Source of the DNA: Lentisphaeria bacterium
GTDB lineage: Bacteria > Verrucomicrobiota > Lentisphaeria > Victivallales > Victivallaceae
Reading direction: 5' to 3'
Length of the DNA: 64,000 nt
Assembly (NCBI GenBank): GCA_017507125.1
Contig: JAFWBQ010000121.1
Coordinates: 33,790-97,789 of the forward strand
Shown one piece after another: positions 1 through 7,661 of this stretch; position 1 is the first letter of the stretch; the number at the start of each line of letters is the position of its first letter. Both the position numbers and the translations under genes were made by a program. The notes below the pieces were generated by a model. It searched no databases. It saw only the letters and a program-made list of their open reading frames with translations, and was not told the DNA's origin.

Positions 1-342
1 ACGCCGGGATTTGCCATTTTTGAGGCGGAAACCGGTAAGATCGTCAGTGAAAAACTTGTCTCATCCGGCGACTCCGGACATGGTGCCCTTGCCGCTTTGC
101 TGGCTGAGGAAAAGGTTGACGTTCTTATTTGCGGCGGCATCGGCGGCGGTGCCATCAATGCTCTTAAACAGGCATTCATTCTGGTGGTGGGCGGTGCCGA
201 AGGCGATGTGCGCGAAGTTGCCGAAGCCTTTCTCAACAATACCTTGAAATTGCGGGAAAATTTCCGCTGCAGCCACCATCATCATGAAGAGGGCCATACT
301 TGCGGCGACCATGGCTGCGGCAGTGGCGGATGTCACCACTGA
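1..342 (+). CDS. NifX/NifB-type dinitrogenase cofactor-family protein, C-terminal part
   Basis: The reading frame is open from base 1, so the N-terminus lies outside the window; 113 residues are visible. The visible part (AxFEAETG, a GH followed by alanines, then V-L-I-C-G-G-I-G-G-G-A near the middle) matches the small alpha/beta fold of the NifX/NifB/NafY family, which binds Fe-Mo or other metal clusters. In genomes without nitrogenase such proteins are stand-alone and of unknown function. The last 25 residues form a metal-binding-looking tail with four consecutive histidines and a run of Cys/His pairs ending in CHH. It is followed 66 bases later by a HAD hydrolase on the same strand. Family assignment is from fold motifs only. 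Confidence 0.7.
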   Translation, partial: TPGFAIFEAETGKIVSEKLVSSGDSGHGALAALLAEEKVDVLICGGIGGGAINALKQAFILVVGGAEGDVREVAEAFLNNTLKLRENFRCSHHHHEEGHTCGDHGCGSGGCHH

Positions 343-408
343 TAATACATCTTTACAAGGCGGAAAATGACTCCGCCTTTTTCTTTTCTGCAAAAATAGG
401 TTTTTACG

Positions 409-1071
409 ATGATCAGGCATGCGGCTTTTGATTTTGACGGGACTCTGGCTGACAGTGTTGAATTCTGTCTGGGTGTTTTTGACCGGGTTTTTAAGAAATA
501 CATGGGGGATAAAGCTCCTGACCGGGAGGCGATTTACAGCAATTTCGGTATGAATGAACCGGGGGTGCTGCGCTTTTTTATGGGAAAAGAAAGTAAAGAG
601 GCAGAAGAGGATTTCTACACCTTTCACCGGGAACTTCACTCTGAAAAGTGTCCTGAACCCTTCCCCGGAGTTATGGGTTTGCTTGACTTTCTCAAAGAGC
701 AGAATGTTCCCATGACCATTCTGACCGGCAGATCCCGGACAACCTGTAATATTTCTCTTGATTATCTTGGTATGCAAGACTATTTTCAGGGTGCCAAATA
801 CGGTTCTCCTGAAAAAAATGATAAAGCCGCCCAGCTGCGGGAACTTATGAATGAATATGCCCTTGCTCCTGAAGAGATCATTTATGTGGGGGATGCCGTC
901 TCAGATGTGACTGCCTGCCGTGACGCCGGTGTAATTTGTCTGACCGCCGGGTGGGCCTCTTCCGCCCGCCTTGAAGAGCTGAACAGGATCAATCCCGGAC
1001 TGGTCTTTCTTTCAGTCGGAGAAATGCAGAAATACATCGCAGAGCATCTGTGTGATGCCCCGCAGCAGTAA
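409..1071 (+). CDS. HAD-superfamily hydrolase, phosphoglycolate phosphatase-like
   Basis: This 220-residue protein opens with the HAD motif I DFDGTLADS (nucleophile Asp8, acid/base Asp10). It has motif II in ILTGRS, a Lys in the KYGSPEKNDK stretch, and motif IV in YVGDAVSDVTACRDAG. The helical cap lies between motifs I and II, giving the size and architecture of Gph/PgmB-type phosphatases. The substrate cannot be read from the sequence; phosphoglycolate or a sugar phosphate are the usual candidates. There is no strong Shine-Dalgarno before the ATG, but motif I begins at residue 8, so this start is right or very close. Probably cotranscribed with the metal-binding protein upstream. Confidence 0.85.
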   Translation: MIRHAAFDFDGTLADSVEFCLGVFDRVFKKYMGDKAPDREAIYSNFGMNEPGVLRFFMGKESKEAEEDFYTFHRELHSEKCPEPFPGVMGLLDFLKEQNVPMTILTGRSRTTCNISLDYLGMQDYFQGAKYGSPEKNDKAAQLRELMNEYALAPEEIIYVGDAVSDVTACRDAGVICLTAGWASSARLEELNRINPGLVFLSVGEMQKYIAEHLCDAPQQ

Positions 1072-1136
1072 CAGGACTCCGGAAAATTTTCATTACAGCT
1101 TTATGTTGTGAAATAAGTTTTTTTCCGTAAAAACTC

Positions 1137-1164
1137 TTGTATTTTCCCTCTAATGCACTATCTT
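1137..1164 (+). promoter_or_regulatory. Candidate sigma-70 promoter for the creatininase-family gene
   Basis: TTGTAT (1137-1142), a 16-base spacer, then TATCTT (1159-1164), 45 bases upstream of the ATG at 1209. The fit is moderate; the location in a 137-base AT-rich gap supports it. Confidence 0.4.
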
Positions 1165-1208
1165 ATATGAGAAGTTTCAAAAAATCAGAAAATATTTAAG
1201 GAAGTATT

Positions 1209-2087
1209 ATGCGTACACATGCCATGGGTGAGATGACGGTCAAAGAGATCCGTGAGTATCTGGAACACAACAAAACCATCATTGTGCCTTACGGCGTGGT
1301 GGAGCAGCACGGCTACCATCTGCCTTTGAGCATGGATATCCACAATGCTGAAGTTCCGGCTTACAAACTTGCAGAAAAACTTGACTGCATCGTGGCTCCT
1401 CCCCTCAATTACTGTTTTTCCGGCGGTCAGCTCCCCGGCACCATCAATGTGCGCCCCACCACCTTTTGCGCCATGATGTGTGACATTGTTGAATCTCTTG
1501 CATCTCAGGGGTTTGAAAATATTCTGATCTATCCCGGACACGGCGGTTCAGAAAGTCTTGCCCAGCTGAAAGAGGCGTTGCGGATCCTGAAATGGCTGAA
1601 TAAATCCCTCGAAGCGACTCTGATCATGATCCTGCGGCGCGGAGACCATTGGCGCCGTGAGCGTGATCCCCGGAGAAGCGGCGGAGATTTCCACGCCGGG
1701 GATTCCGAAACTTCTCTGATGCTCGCTTACCGGCCTCAGCTTGTGCAGATGGATCAGCTTGAACTGGATGAGCCGGAACTTGCCGAAAGAATGCGTCACG
1801 ATCAGGATGCCTACCAGCTCTGCACCACTTTGAGCGGGGCAAAACAGGAGATCCCCACCACCCGGCAGCGCCCTGAGATCAAAGTTGGCGTCATGGGTTA
1901 TCCCGAACATGCCACCGCTGAGCGGGGTGTTGAAAATGTTGAAAAAGCCATTGCTCCCATGGCTGAAATGGTGAAAAAAGCCATTGCTGCGGCAGATGAG
2001 AACCGCCGTTCCGGCAACCGGATCGAGGTGAAGTCCCCAGTGCTTGTGGTTGAAGCCGGCTCCAAAGAGATCGCCGTTAAGGCGTGA
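1209..2087 (+). CDS. Creatininase-family amidohydrolase
   Basis: This 292-residue protein carries the family signature near the N-terminus: VPYGVVEQHGYHLPLSMD, with metal ligands Glu32, His34 and Asp43, and the second motif PGHGG with His111 (NGHGG in most members). Family members are Zn/Mn amidohydrolases that open cyclic or linear amides such as creatinine or formamidopyrimidines, or act in mycofactocin maturation; the substrate here is unknown. The start is supported by AAGGAAG about 5 bases before the ATG. The gene stands alone between a candidate promoter and a GC-rich hairpin and is followed by a TIM-barrel enzyme with its own promoter. Confidence 0.8.
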   Translation: MRTHAMGEMTVKEIREYLEHNKTIIVPYGVVEQHGYHLPLSMDIHNAEVPAYKLAEKLDCIVAPPLNYCFSGGQLPGTINVRPTTFCAMMCDIVESLASQGFENILIYPGHGGSESLAQLKEALRILKWLNKSLEATLIMILRRGDHWRRERDPRRSGGDFHAGDSETSLMLAYRPQLVQMDQLELDEPELAERMRHDQDAYQLCTTLSGAKQEIPTTRQRPEIKVGVMGYPEHATAERGVENVEKAIAPMAEMVKKAIAAADENRRSGNRIEVKSPVLVVEAGSKEIAVKA

Positions 2088-2091
2088 AAGG

Positions 2092-2126
2092 GGCCCCGGA
2101 AAAAAGGAATATTTTTCCCCGGGGGC
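2092..2126 (+). terminator. Putative terminator hairpin after creatininase gene
   Basis: CCCCGG-AAAAA pairs with TTTTT-CCCCGGGG across a short loop, with a two-base bulge. The A/T inner stem and GC outer stem make it terminator-like, but there is no clean U-run after the stem. Confidence 0.4.
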
Positions 2127-2130
2127 GCTC

Positions 2131-2159
2131 TTGACAAAAGTTTTGCGCCGTGTTATATT
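2131..2159 (+). promoter_or_regulatory. Strong sigma-70 promoter for the TIM-barrel enzyme gene
   Basis: TTGACA (2131-2136), exactly 17 bases, TATATT (2154-2159). This is close to consensus and lies 41 bases before the ATG at 2201. Confidence 0.75.
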
Positions 2160-2200
2160 AATCTTCAACTGCATTATTAACAATATTTCAGGTGATAAAG

Positions 2201-4117
2201 ATGGAATATTTTACTTCTGAATCGTCTCCCTGCTGCAAAGTTTGCGGCAACGGAGAAGTCGTGTTTGAAAACGAGTTCATCAAGTGGACTCATGATGAGA
2301 ACTCCGGACAGCTTACCGGAGCTGTGGTAAAAAACGGTTCCGGCGCCAATATGCTTGCTTCTCCTTTGTATTTTTCCATAAACAGTGACAACGGCGATGG
2401 CGTCAAATGCTACAAGGCGGGTTTTACCGCTGCCAAAGTTGAATTTTGCGAAAAGGGTGTTGTTGCTGAGTCAGAGTTCGTTGCCGATGACGGTTCTGTG
2501 CTGCCGGGACTCTTGTTGCGTCATACCATTGAATACGGCGAGTGGGGCGAGGGCGTCCACACTCTTGAAGTGCTTCCTGAACAGCCTGTTACGGGGATCC
2601 GTTCCATGATGCCTGTGCGTTTCGGAGTCACCAAAAGCATTGATCGTGTGGGCATCCGCCGCCGTCTTGCTTCCGGCGTCGGGGCATGGAGTCAGAATCC
2701 CATGCACTGGCAGGAGCTTCATGGTGGAAAAAGAGCTTCGGACACACTTCCTTTTCTGGAGTGCCAGCTGCCTCTTTCCATGATCTTCCTTGATGCCGGA
2801 ACTGAAGCTCTGCAGCTGGAAATGAGCGATGATGTCGCCGCCTGGGAAATTGTGCCCGGCTATCAGGAAAATGCTATGCTGTGGAACAAAGCAGAACAGG
2901 CATACGATGTGCGCTGGTCCACCTTGTGCGACCGCAGAGGGGATGTTCTTGACAAGCCCCTCAAGTTGAAGTTCCGTTTAACTCTGCCCTTTGTCAGAAA
3001 GAATATCGTTCCTCTGCGCCGGGTCTCTTCAGTGATCTACTTCAACCGTCCCTTTGAAGAGCGCTGGCCCACGGAAGAGGATCTTGCCAACATGAAAAAG
3101 GCCGGGATCGATCTTCTGCGGCTCCACTGCGACGGCGACAGTTTCAAGAACGGTATCTACTGGCGCGCCACCATCTATCCGCCTTTCCCGGCAGAAGAGA
3201 TGAAGAAGATGGACGCCTTTATTGAAGCTGCCCACCGTTACGGGATCCATGTGGTTCCCTACTTCTCTGTGAAGGAGTTCCATTTTGACTCCCCTGACTA
3301 CAAAGAGAACTTTGAGAAGTGGGGCAGACGTGGATGGCAGACAGCCCCCATCCGCACCAACGGAACTTTCGGATCGGTGATGTGCCTTGCGTCGGATTGG
3401 AAAAACAAGCGCCGCAGCTCCATTCTTGAAGTGATGAGCAAACACGCCTTTGACGGTATCTACTACGACTGGTGCGCCGGACTTGAGTGCGACAACCGGG
3501 AGCACGGAACAGCTGCCCACTGGGACAACGATCAGCTGCTTGAACATCTCCGCTGGACTGCGGAGCAGTTCAAGGAGCGTCCTGAGCGTTATCTGCACAC
3601 CACCTTTGTCGCCTCTCTTGCCGTTGAAAACGCCGCTACCATGGTCATCACCGAGGAACAGGGATTCCCGGAACCCGGTCCTCAGATGTTTACGCCCCAT
3701 GTGCATTTTCTCAATGTGGCGCCCCGCCAGATCTGCAGCATGATCCGGAACGCAACGCCTGTTCAGGATCGTCAGGTGGCCATGGCGGCGCTGCTGCACC
3801 ACGCCACGGTATCTTCTTCAGCTCCGCAGTTCCTTGAGTTCTACGCAGGGCTTGACTGGATCGACGAAGTGACAAAGTATACCGCCCACACCGCTCCCGG
3901 CGAGGGATTGGCTGTGAGCAGCAATGAAGAGGTGGGCGTCAGCGTCTACTGGAACGATGATGAAGCTCTCATTGTGTGCGCCAACTTCAGTGAAGAAAGC
4001 ACCTCAAGCGAGATCACGGTTGATCTGCCCGAGAAGCCGGGAATTGAAGAAACTGTTGAACTTGCCGGACTTGAGGTCAAAGTGATCCGCTGCAAACTGC
4101 TTGTGGATGAGTGCTGA
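2201..4117 (+). CDS. Large TIM-barrel (glycosidase-like) enzyme of unknown specificity
   Basis: A 638-residue protein, not recognised as a specific family. Residues 1-280 are beta-rich, with language typical of a carbohydrate-processing N-domain (an odd-numbered cluster of Cys near the start, CCKVCGNGE). From about residue 290 there is a barrel-like pattern: an ADxxKAGIDLLRLHCDGD strand, then IHVVPYFSVKEFHFDSPDYKENFEKW, FDGIYYDWCAG (an acidic residue at a strand end, a typical glycosidase acid position), TTFVASLAVE and an ITEEQGFPEPG stretch (another Glu). The last 80 residues form a beta-sandwich-like domain. No signal peptide is visible, so it is probably cytoplasmic. A GTG nine bases earlier is possible, but AGGTGAT places the start at the ATG. 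A consensus promoter lies upstream and a GC-rich hairpin downstream, so it is monocistronic. Confidence 0.65.
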   Translation: MEYFTSESSPCCKVCGNGEVVFENEFIKWTHDENSGQLTGAVVKNGSGANMLASPLYFSINSDNGDGVKCYKAGFTAAKVEFCEKGVVAESEFVADDGSVLPGLLLRHTIEYGEWGEGVHTLEVLPEQPVTGIRSMMPVRFGVTKSIDRVGIRRRLASGVGAWSQNPMHWQELHGGKRASDTLPFLECQLPLSMIFLDAGTEALQLEMSDDVAAWEIVPGYQENAMLWNKAEQAYDVRWSTLCDRRGDVLDKPLKLKFRLTLPFVRKNIVPLRRVSSVIYFNRPFEERWPTEEDLANMKKAGIDLLRLHCDGDSFKNGIYWRATIYPPFPAEEMKKMDAFIEAAHRYGIHVVPYFSVKEFHFDSPDYKENFEKWGRRGWQTAPIRTNGTFGSVMCLASDWKNKRRSSILEVMSKHAFDGIYYDWCAGLECDNREHGTAAHWDNDQLLEHLRWTAEQFKERPERYLHTTFVASLAVENAATMVITEEQGFPEPGPQMFTPHVHFLNVAPRQICSMIRNATPVQDRQVAMAALLHHATVSSSAPQFLEFYAGLDWIDEVTKYTAHTAPGEGLAVSSNEEVGVSVYWNDDEALIVCANFSEESTSSEITVDLPEKPGIEETVELAGLEVKVIRCKLLVDEC

Positions 4118-4126
4118 CAAAAGCTG

Positions 4127-4173
4127 TTTTTCGCCGCTGTTCCGGGAGGATCCGGCGCGGCGGCGGAAAAAAA
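4127..4173 (+). terminator. Putative terminator after the TIM-barrel enzyme gene
   Basis: TTTTTCGCCGC (from 4127) pairs with GCGGCGGAAAAAAA (ending 4173) around an inner GC-rich loop. It lies 10 bases after the stop codon. The symmetric T and A flanks suggest it could act in either direction. Confidence 0.5.
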
Positions 4174-4206
4174 GGAGTGATGTCTGAAAAAAATTAAAAA
4201 TTTTTC

Positions 4207-4235
4207 TTGACATTATTCAAAAGAGGTATTATATT
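4207..4235 (+). promoter_or_regulatory. tRNA-Gly promoter
   Basis: TTGACA (4207-4212), 17 bases, TATATT (4230-4235), 21 bases before the mature tRNA 5' end. Nearly consensus, as expected for a stable RNA gene; it may also drive the lipoprotein and tadA genes downstream. Confidence 0.8.
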
Positions 4236-4256
4236 ATTGATATCATCAAAAAGGTT

Positions 4257-4330
4257 GCGGGTGTAGCAAAACGGTCATGCCCCAGCTTCCCAAGCTGGTC
4301 ACGCCGGTTCGACTCCGGTCACCCGCTCCA
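4257..4330 (+). tRNA. tRNA-Gly (anticodon CCC)
   Basis: Full cloverleaf. The acceptor stem GCGGGTG pairs with CACCCGC, with discriminator T and encoded CCA (4328-4330). The anticodon stem CCAGC/GCTGG encloses the loop TTCCCAA, so the anticodon is CCC. The T-arm loop is TTCGACT. The U73 discriminator fits bacterial tRNA-Gly. Confidence 0.95.
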
Positions 4331-4379
4331 TTTTTTTTGCCTTTTTTCGTAAAAAAGAGTGTGAAAGGAGCTTTTTAGA

Positions 4380-4760
4380 ATGAAGTACGGAGTTCTTTTG
4401 CTGGCTGTTTTGAGTTTGATGTTTTCCGGATGTGCAACAAAATTGATGCCTTCTGAAGATATTGAGGCTCCCCGCCTTTACGCTTCTTTGATCAGCGTTC
4501 TGAAAGATCCTCAGCTGCCTGCCAACAGCAAGGAAAAGTACGATGCGATCCGCGCTTTGCTGAAGAAAGTGGACTTCACTTTTACGCGTGAGACCAAGAC
4601 CATCAATGACTTTCTTTCACCGACTGACGCCATCATCGACCTTCCTGAAGCCGTTGATCGCCGGATCTCCTTCAACTATCAGTACCGCAACCATTATGTG
4701 CGGCTGACCTTCTTTACCTACCGCAACTTTGTGGTCAGGGTGGATATCACTGAAAAATGA
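4380..4760 (+). CDS. Small lipoprotein of unknown function
   Basis: A 126-residue protein with a clear lipoprotein signal: K at position 2, hydrophobic core VLLLAVLSLMF, lipobox FSGC with Cys18. The mature part has no recognised domain; it is mixed alpha/beta, ending in three beta-strand-like segments (RISFNYQYRNHYVRLTFFTY, FVVRVDITEK). AAAGGAG about 9 bases before the ATG supports the start. Its stop overlaps the tadA start in an ATGA, so the two are translationally coupled. The envelope role is inferred only from the signal. Confidence 0.75.
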   Translation: MKYGVLLLAVLSLMFSGCATKLMPSEDIEAPRLYASLISVLKDPQLPANSKEKYDAIRALLKKVDFTFTRETKTINDFLSPTDAIIDLPEAVDRRISFNYQYRNHYVRLTFFTYRNFVVRVDITEK

Positions 4761-5224
4761 GCGATGCTGAATTCATGGCGGCTGCCATGGAAGAAGCCGC
4801 CGCCGCCGCCGCCGCTGGCGAAGTCCCTGTAGGCGCCGTGGCGGTCCGTGACGGTGTGATCGTTGCCCGGGGGCGCAACTGTGTTGAATCCCGTGGTGCC
4901 GTAGACGGACACGCCGAATTTGAGCTCATGCGTAATTTGTGCGGTGAAACGGGGGACTGGCGGCTGGAAAATTACGACATTTATGTGACCAAGGAGCCCT
5001 GTTTCATGTGCAGCGGCATGTTGATCAATGCCCGTGCGCGCCGGATCGTCTACGGATTTTCTGATCCGTCAGGGGGAGGTTGCGGCGGCAGTCTTGATCT
5101 CTGTGCCCACGAGGGAAATTTGTGGCATCCTGAAGTGGTTTCCGGGGTATGTGCGGAAGAAGCATTGGCACAATTTCGTCTTTTTTTCAAAGAAGTTCGC
5201 AAAAAAAACAAAAAGGGCTCTTGA
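4757..5224 (+). CDS. tadA: tRNA-specific adenosine deaminase TadA
   Basis: A 155-residue cytidine-deaminase-fold enzyme that converts A34 of tRNA-Arg(ACG) to inosine. The zinc/catalytic motifs are HAE at residues 52-54 (His52 ligand, Glu54 proton shuttle) and EPCFMC (Cys82 and Cys85 ligands). The early GEVPVGAVAV strand and the ARARRIVYGFSDP segment after the PCxxC are typical of TadA, as is the total length. The region after PCxxC is Gly/Cys-rich (GGGCGGSLDLCAHEG) where TadA normally has a GAAGSLLD-like loop. It starts inside the stop of the lipoprotein gene. A guanine-deaminase-like function is a less likely alternative. Confidence 0.85.
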   Translation: MSDAEFMAAAMEEAAAAAAAGEVPVGAVAVRDGVIVARGRNCVESRGAVDGHAEFELMRNLCGETGDWRLENYDIYVTKEPCFMCSGMLINARARRIVYGFSDPSGGGCGGSLDLCAHEGNLWHPEVVSGVCAEEALAQFRLFFKEVRKKNKKGS

Positions 5225-5249
5225 AAAATTGTTTTTCCGGGTTTATAGT
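5221..5249 (+). promoter_or_regulatory. Promoter for the four-gene pseudopilin cassette
   Basis: TTGAAA (5221-5226), 17 bases, TATAGT (5244-5249), overlapping the tadA stop codon and 82 bases before the first pseudopilin ATG. No other promoter-like pair is seen before the cassette. Confidence 0.6.
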
Positions 5250-5330
5250 ATGCATTGTAAAACTGTGATGATCTGAGGGTAAAAAGCAATAAGGAACGCC
5301 TGAAGAAAATCCGAACCCAAAGGAGCCCGA

Positions 5331-6080
5331 ATGAACATGAGACACAACAAATTTACACTGGTTGAATTGCTGGTGGTAATTTGCATCGCCTCGCTTCTGA
5401 TGGGGTTGGTGCTTCCTGCCTTCAGCCGCATGGTCACAGGCAGCGCCGTTGACCGTCTCGCTTCTGACTTGAAACTGCGCCTTGAGCGCGCCCAATCCCA
5501 CGCCGCCTCCGGGCGCCGACATGTTGCTCTTTTTCTCCCTCATGGAAATGTTTCCGGCACCTGGAGTTCTGATGTTCATGTTGTGAAAGCTGCCCTCGGG
5601 GGGTCCCGGATGTGTTATGTTGACAATGTAAAAGTAGCTGAAGGGAGTCCTGAAGAGTATACCGCCGAATTTATGCGTTGGATCCCCGATGAAGATTGGA
5701 CGACTCCGGAGCGGGGAGCATTTCTTGTTGCATTGAGTTCCTCTGATCCCGTGGATGCTGACGGAAAAATTTCCATCCCGAATCATATAGCTCACAATGC
5801 AGCGCTGACCGGGAGCGTTACCAATGGCGCAGACAAGAATAAGCCGCTTAAAAAGATTACCAAAGTCAAGTTTAAAAGCTCCGATAGTGAGAAAACTGTT
5901 TCTGACGCTGCTGTTATTTTCTCTCCCAAGGGGGGGATCCGCAGTACGGCGGATGTTTATCTGGTCATCGCTGAAGCTGTGAGTGATGGAAGTAAACTTC
6001 TTTATCCCGGTGGTGAAATCAATAACTTCCGCGTTCTCAAGATAAACCGTCTGACCGGAAAAGTGGAGTATCACAGATGA
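5331..6080 (+). CDS. Pseudopilin, H-like (Verru_Chthon cassette protein D-like)
   Basis: A 249-residue prepilin-like protein with a short basic leader (MNMRHNK) followed by FTLVELLVV and a hydrophobic helix to about residue 30, then a GspH-like amphipathic segment (DRLASDLKLRLERAQSHAASG). Glu5 of the mature form is present, but position -1 is Lys rather than Gly. The rest is a beta-rich globular domain. AGGAG five bases before the ATG supports the start. First of four tightly overlapping genes with H, I, J and K-like features, an arrangement resembling the Verru_Chthon cassette of Verrucomicrobia. Its stop overlaps the next start in ATGA. It probably forms part of a pseudopilus tip; the assembly machine may be the T2SS encoded downstream. 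Confidence 0.75.
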   Translation: MNMRHNKFTLVELLVVICIASLLMGLVLPAFSRMVTGSAVDRLASDLKLRLERAQSHAASGRRHVALFLPHGNVSGTWSSDVHVVKAALGGSRMCYVDNVKVAEGSPEEYTAEFMRWIPDEDWTTPERGAFLVALSSSDPVDADGKISIPNHIAHNAALTGSVTNGADKNKPLKKITKVKFKSSDSEKTVSDAAVIFSPKGGIRSTADVYLVIAEAVSDGSKLLYPGGEINNFRVLKINRLTGKVEYHR

Positions 6081-6778
6081 TGAAAAAGTATTATTTCAAT
6101 ATGATTGAGATCATCCTTGCGATTTCTGTTATAGCTATTGGTATCTCAAGTGTAATGGCATTGTTCGTTTCCGGTATCAGAACAGGGACTGAGACTGTTT
6201 CAAGCAGTAATATGCCCGATGTTTCAGAATCAATGCTCAACTTTATCAGAGCGAAAATCGAATCTTGCCGTACTTCTTCCGGATGGGATACCGGCAAATT
6301 AGACAAAATCGCACCGGAGGGAACTGTGGCGGGGGCAGGGGATTTTGCCTCTCTTCTCGGAGAAAGCAGTGACGGGGCGGTTGTCAAGGGGGATGATAAA
6401 GGTTGTTTTCTCTACAGACAGCTTGCTGTTACTGCCCTTGACGGTTCCGGGAAACCTTCCAAATATGTTCCGCACTTTGCCGCCGTTGCCTCAGTGAAGA
6501 GGAGAATGGAGGATAGCACGACATTCAGTGATATCCGTTTGTCAGATCCCTCGGATCCCAAAAAAGTTCCATTTGCCAAAATGTCGGAATTGAAGGATGC
6601 TGATGGGAACTCCGGGACGACGTTGATGGGCAAATTCAGACTTGTTGTACAAGTCACCATCTCCTATCCTGCAGATGCGCCGGCTGATTTACGGAATTCC
6701 AAAACCTATGTGATGGAGTTCTTTAACGATCAATATGACAGATTTACCGGGGAGAAACAAGATGCGTCAACACCGTAA
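6077..6778 (+). CDS. Pseudopilin, I-like (Verru_Chthon cassette protein B-like)
   Basis: A 233-residue protein with leader MMKKYY followed by FNMIEIILAISVIAIGISSVMALF. Glu5 is present, Thr2 and Leu3 are replaced by Asn and Met, and the -1 residue is Tyr. The pattern E-I-I-L-A-I-S-V-I-A-I-G, with a helix-breaking Gly, matches GspI/PilV-type minor pseudopilins. The remaining 200 residues are a Ser/Asp/Lys-rich globular domain with no recognised motif. The ATG overlaps the preceding stop, and the 3' end overlaps the next gene by 17 bases. Confidence 0.7.
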   Translation: MMKKYYFNMIEIILAISVIAIGISSVMALFVSGIRTGTETVSSSNMPDVSESMLNFIRAKIESCRTSSGWDTGKLDKIAPEGTVAGAGDFASLLGESSDGAVVKGDDKGCFLYRQLAVTALDGSGKPSKYVPHFAAVASVKRRMEDSTTFSDIRLSDPSDPKKVPFAKMSELKDADGNSGTTLMGKFRLVVQVTISYPADAPADLRNSKTYVMEFFNDQYDRFTGEKQDASTP

Positions 6779-7661
6779 ATTTACTTTGGTGGAACTCCTC
6801 GTTGCGTTGGGGGTTTTCAGTATTCTGCTGGTCGTGTTTATGCAAATTTTCAGCGGAATGCGTTTGGCTTGGACCAATACTGAAAAACGCAGTGATTCCC
6901 ATTATACGGCGCGAATTGCTATGGATATGCTTTCTCTTCTTGTCGGCAGTATGTACTATACCAATGCCGAAACAGAAACGTTGGGCAAAACAGTTCAGTT
7001 CCCTTTCAAGTTAAAACGCTCCGATGCTGATTCAAGCAAACCTGCGGCACTTTATTTTGCCTCTAAAACCAATATAGATCTGCCGGGGACAAGTTCAGTC
7101 AGGTTTATCGGGGTTCAGTATGCAACTCCGGTGAGTAGTGATTTCAAGTTCGGTTTGAGCGATGAGAGAAAAGAGCTCCATGCTCTTTATCTGACTGTGA
7201 TATCCAATGCAGAAAAAGATTATTCCGGAGAAAATTCCATAAGTTCGACGAATAAAGACATATACCACCGTTTCTGGCCGGCACCTGTTTTTCTTGACAA
7301 AAATGAGAATGCTTCAGACGCTGATGGTGCTCTTGAATATTTGGTGGAAGTCCTTGATGCCAAGCTCAAGCCTCAAAGCAGCGGCGTTTTGGAAGCTGTC
7401 AAACTTTTGGATCGGGTAACTGAGTTCAGGGTACGGCTTTTTGATGCGGAGGGGAATGAAATCGATGGAAGTGCCAAAGAAACTTCACGAATGCCTCAAT
7501 CTTTGGAAGTGTCTGTTTCGGTGTTAAGTGATGCAGACTTTGAAACATGGATCACTGGCGGTAAAAATGAAGAATTCAGATTGAAAAATCAGATGACTTT
7601 TACCCGTCATGTTCACATCGGGAACCGTTGGAAAATGGAGGATAAGTATGACAAATATTAA
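6762..7661 (+). CDS. Pseudopilin, J-like (Verru_Chthon cassette protein C-like)
   Basis: A 299-residue protein. The ATG at 6762 is chosen over an in-frame one 27 bases upstream because GGGGAG sits 7 bases before it and it gives the usual short leader, MRQHRK. Mature start FTLVELLVALGVFSILLVVFMQIFSGM is characteristic of GspJ-type minor pseudopilins (LVALGVFSILL). Position -1 is Lys. The globular part resembles GspJ in having a late segment on sequence geometry (LDRVTEFRVRLFDAEGNEI, LEVSVSVLSDADFETW). It overlaps both neighbours, so expression is coupled. Confidence 0.75.
   Translation: MRQHRKFTLVELLVALGVFSILLVVFMQIFSGMRLAWTNTEKRSDSHYTARIAMDMLSLLVGSMYYTNAETETLGKTVQFPFKLKRSDADSSKPAALYFASKTNIDLPGTSSVRFIGVQYATPVSSDFKFGLSDERKELHALYLTVISNAEKDYSGENSISSTNKDIYHRFWPAPVFLDKNENASDADGALEYLVEVLDAKLKPQSSGVLEAVKLLDRVTEFRVRLFDAEGNEIDGSAKETSRMPQSLEVSVSVLSDADFETWITGGKNEEFRLKNQMTFTRHVHIGNRWKMEDKYDKY

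Noticed and set aside
2192..2200. GTG start for the TIM-barrel enzyme
   Set aside because: The GTG lies within the AGGTGAT ribosome-binding sequence of the ATG at 2201.
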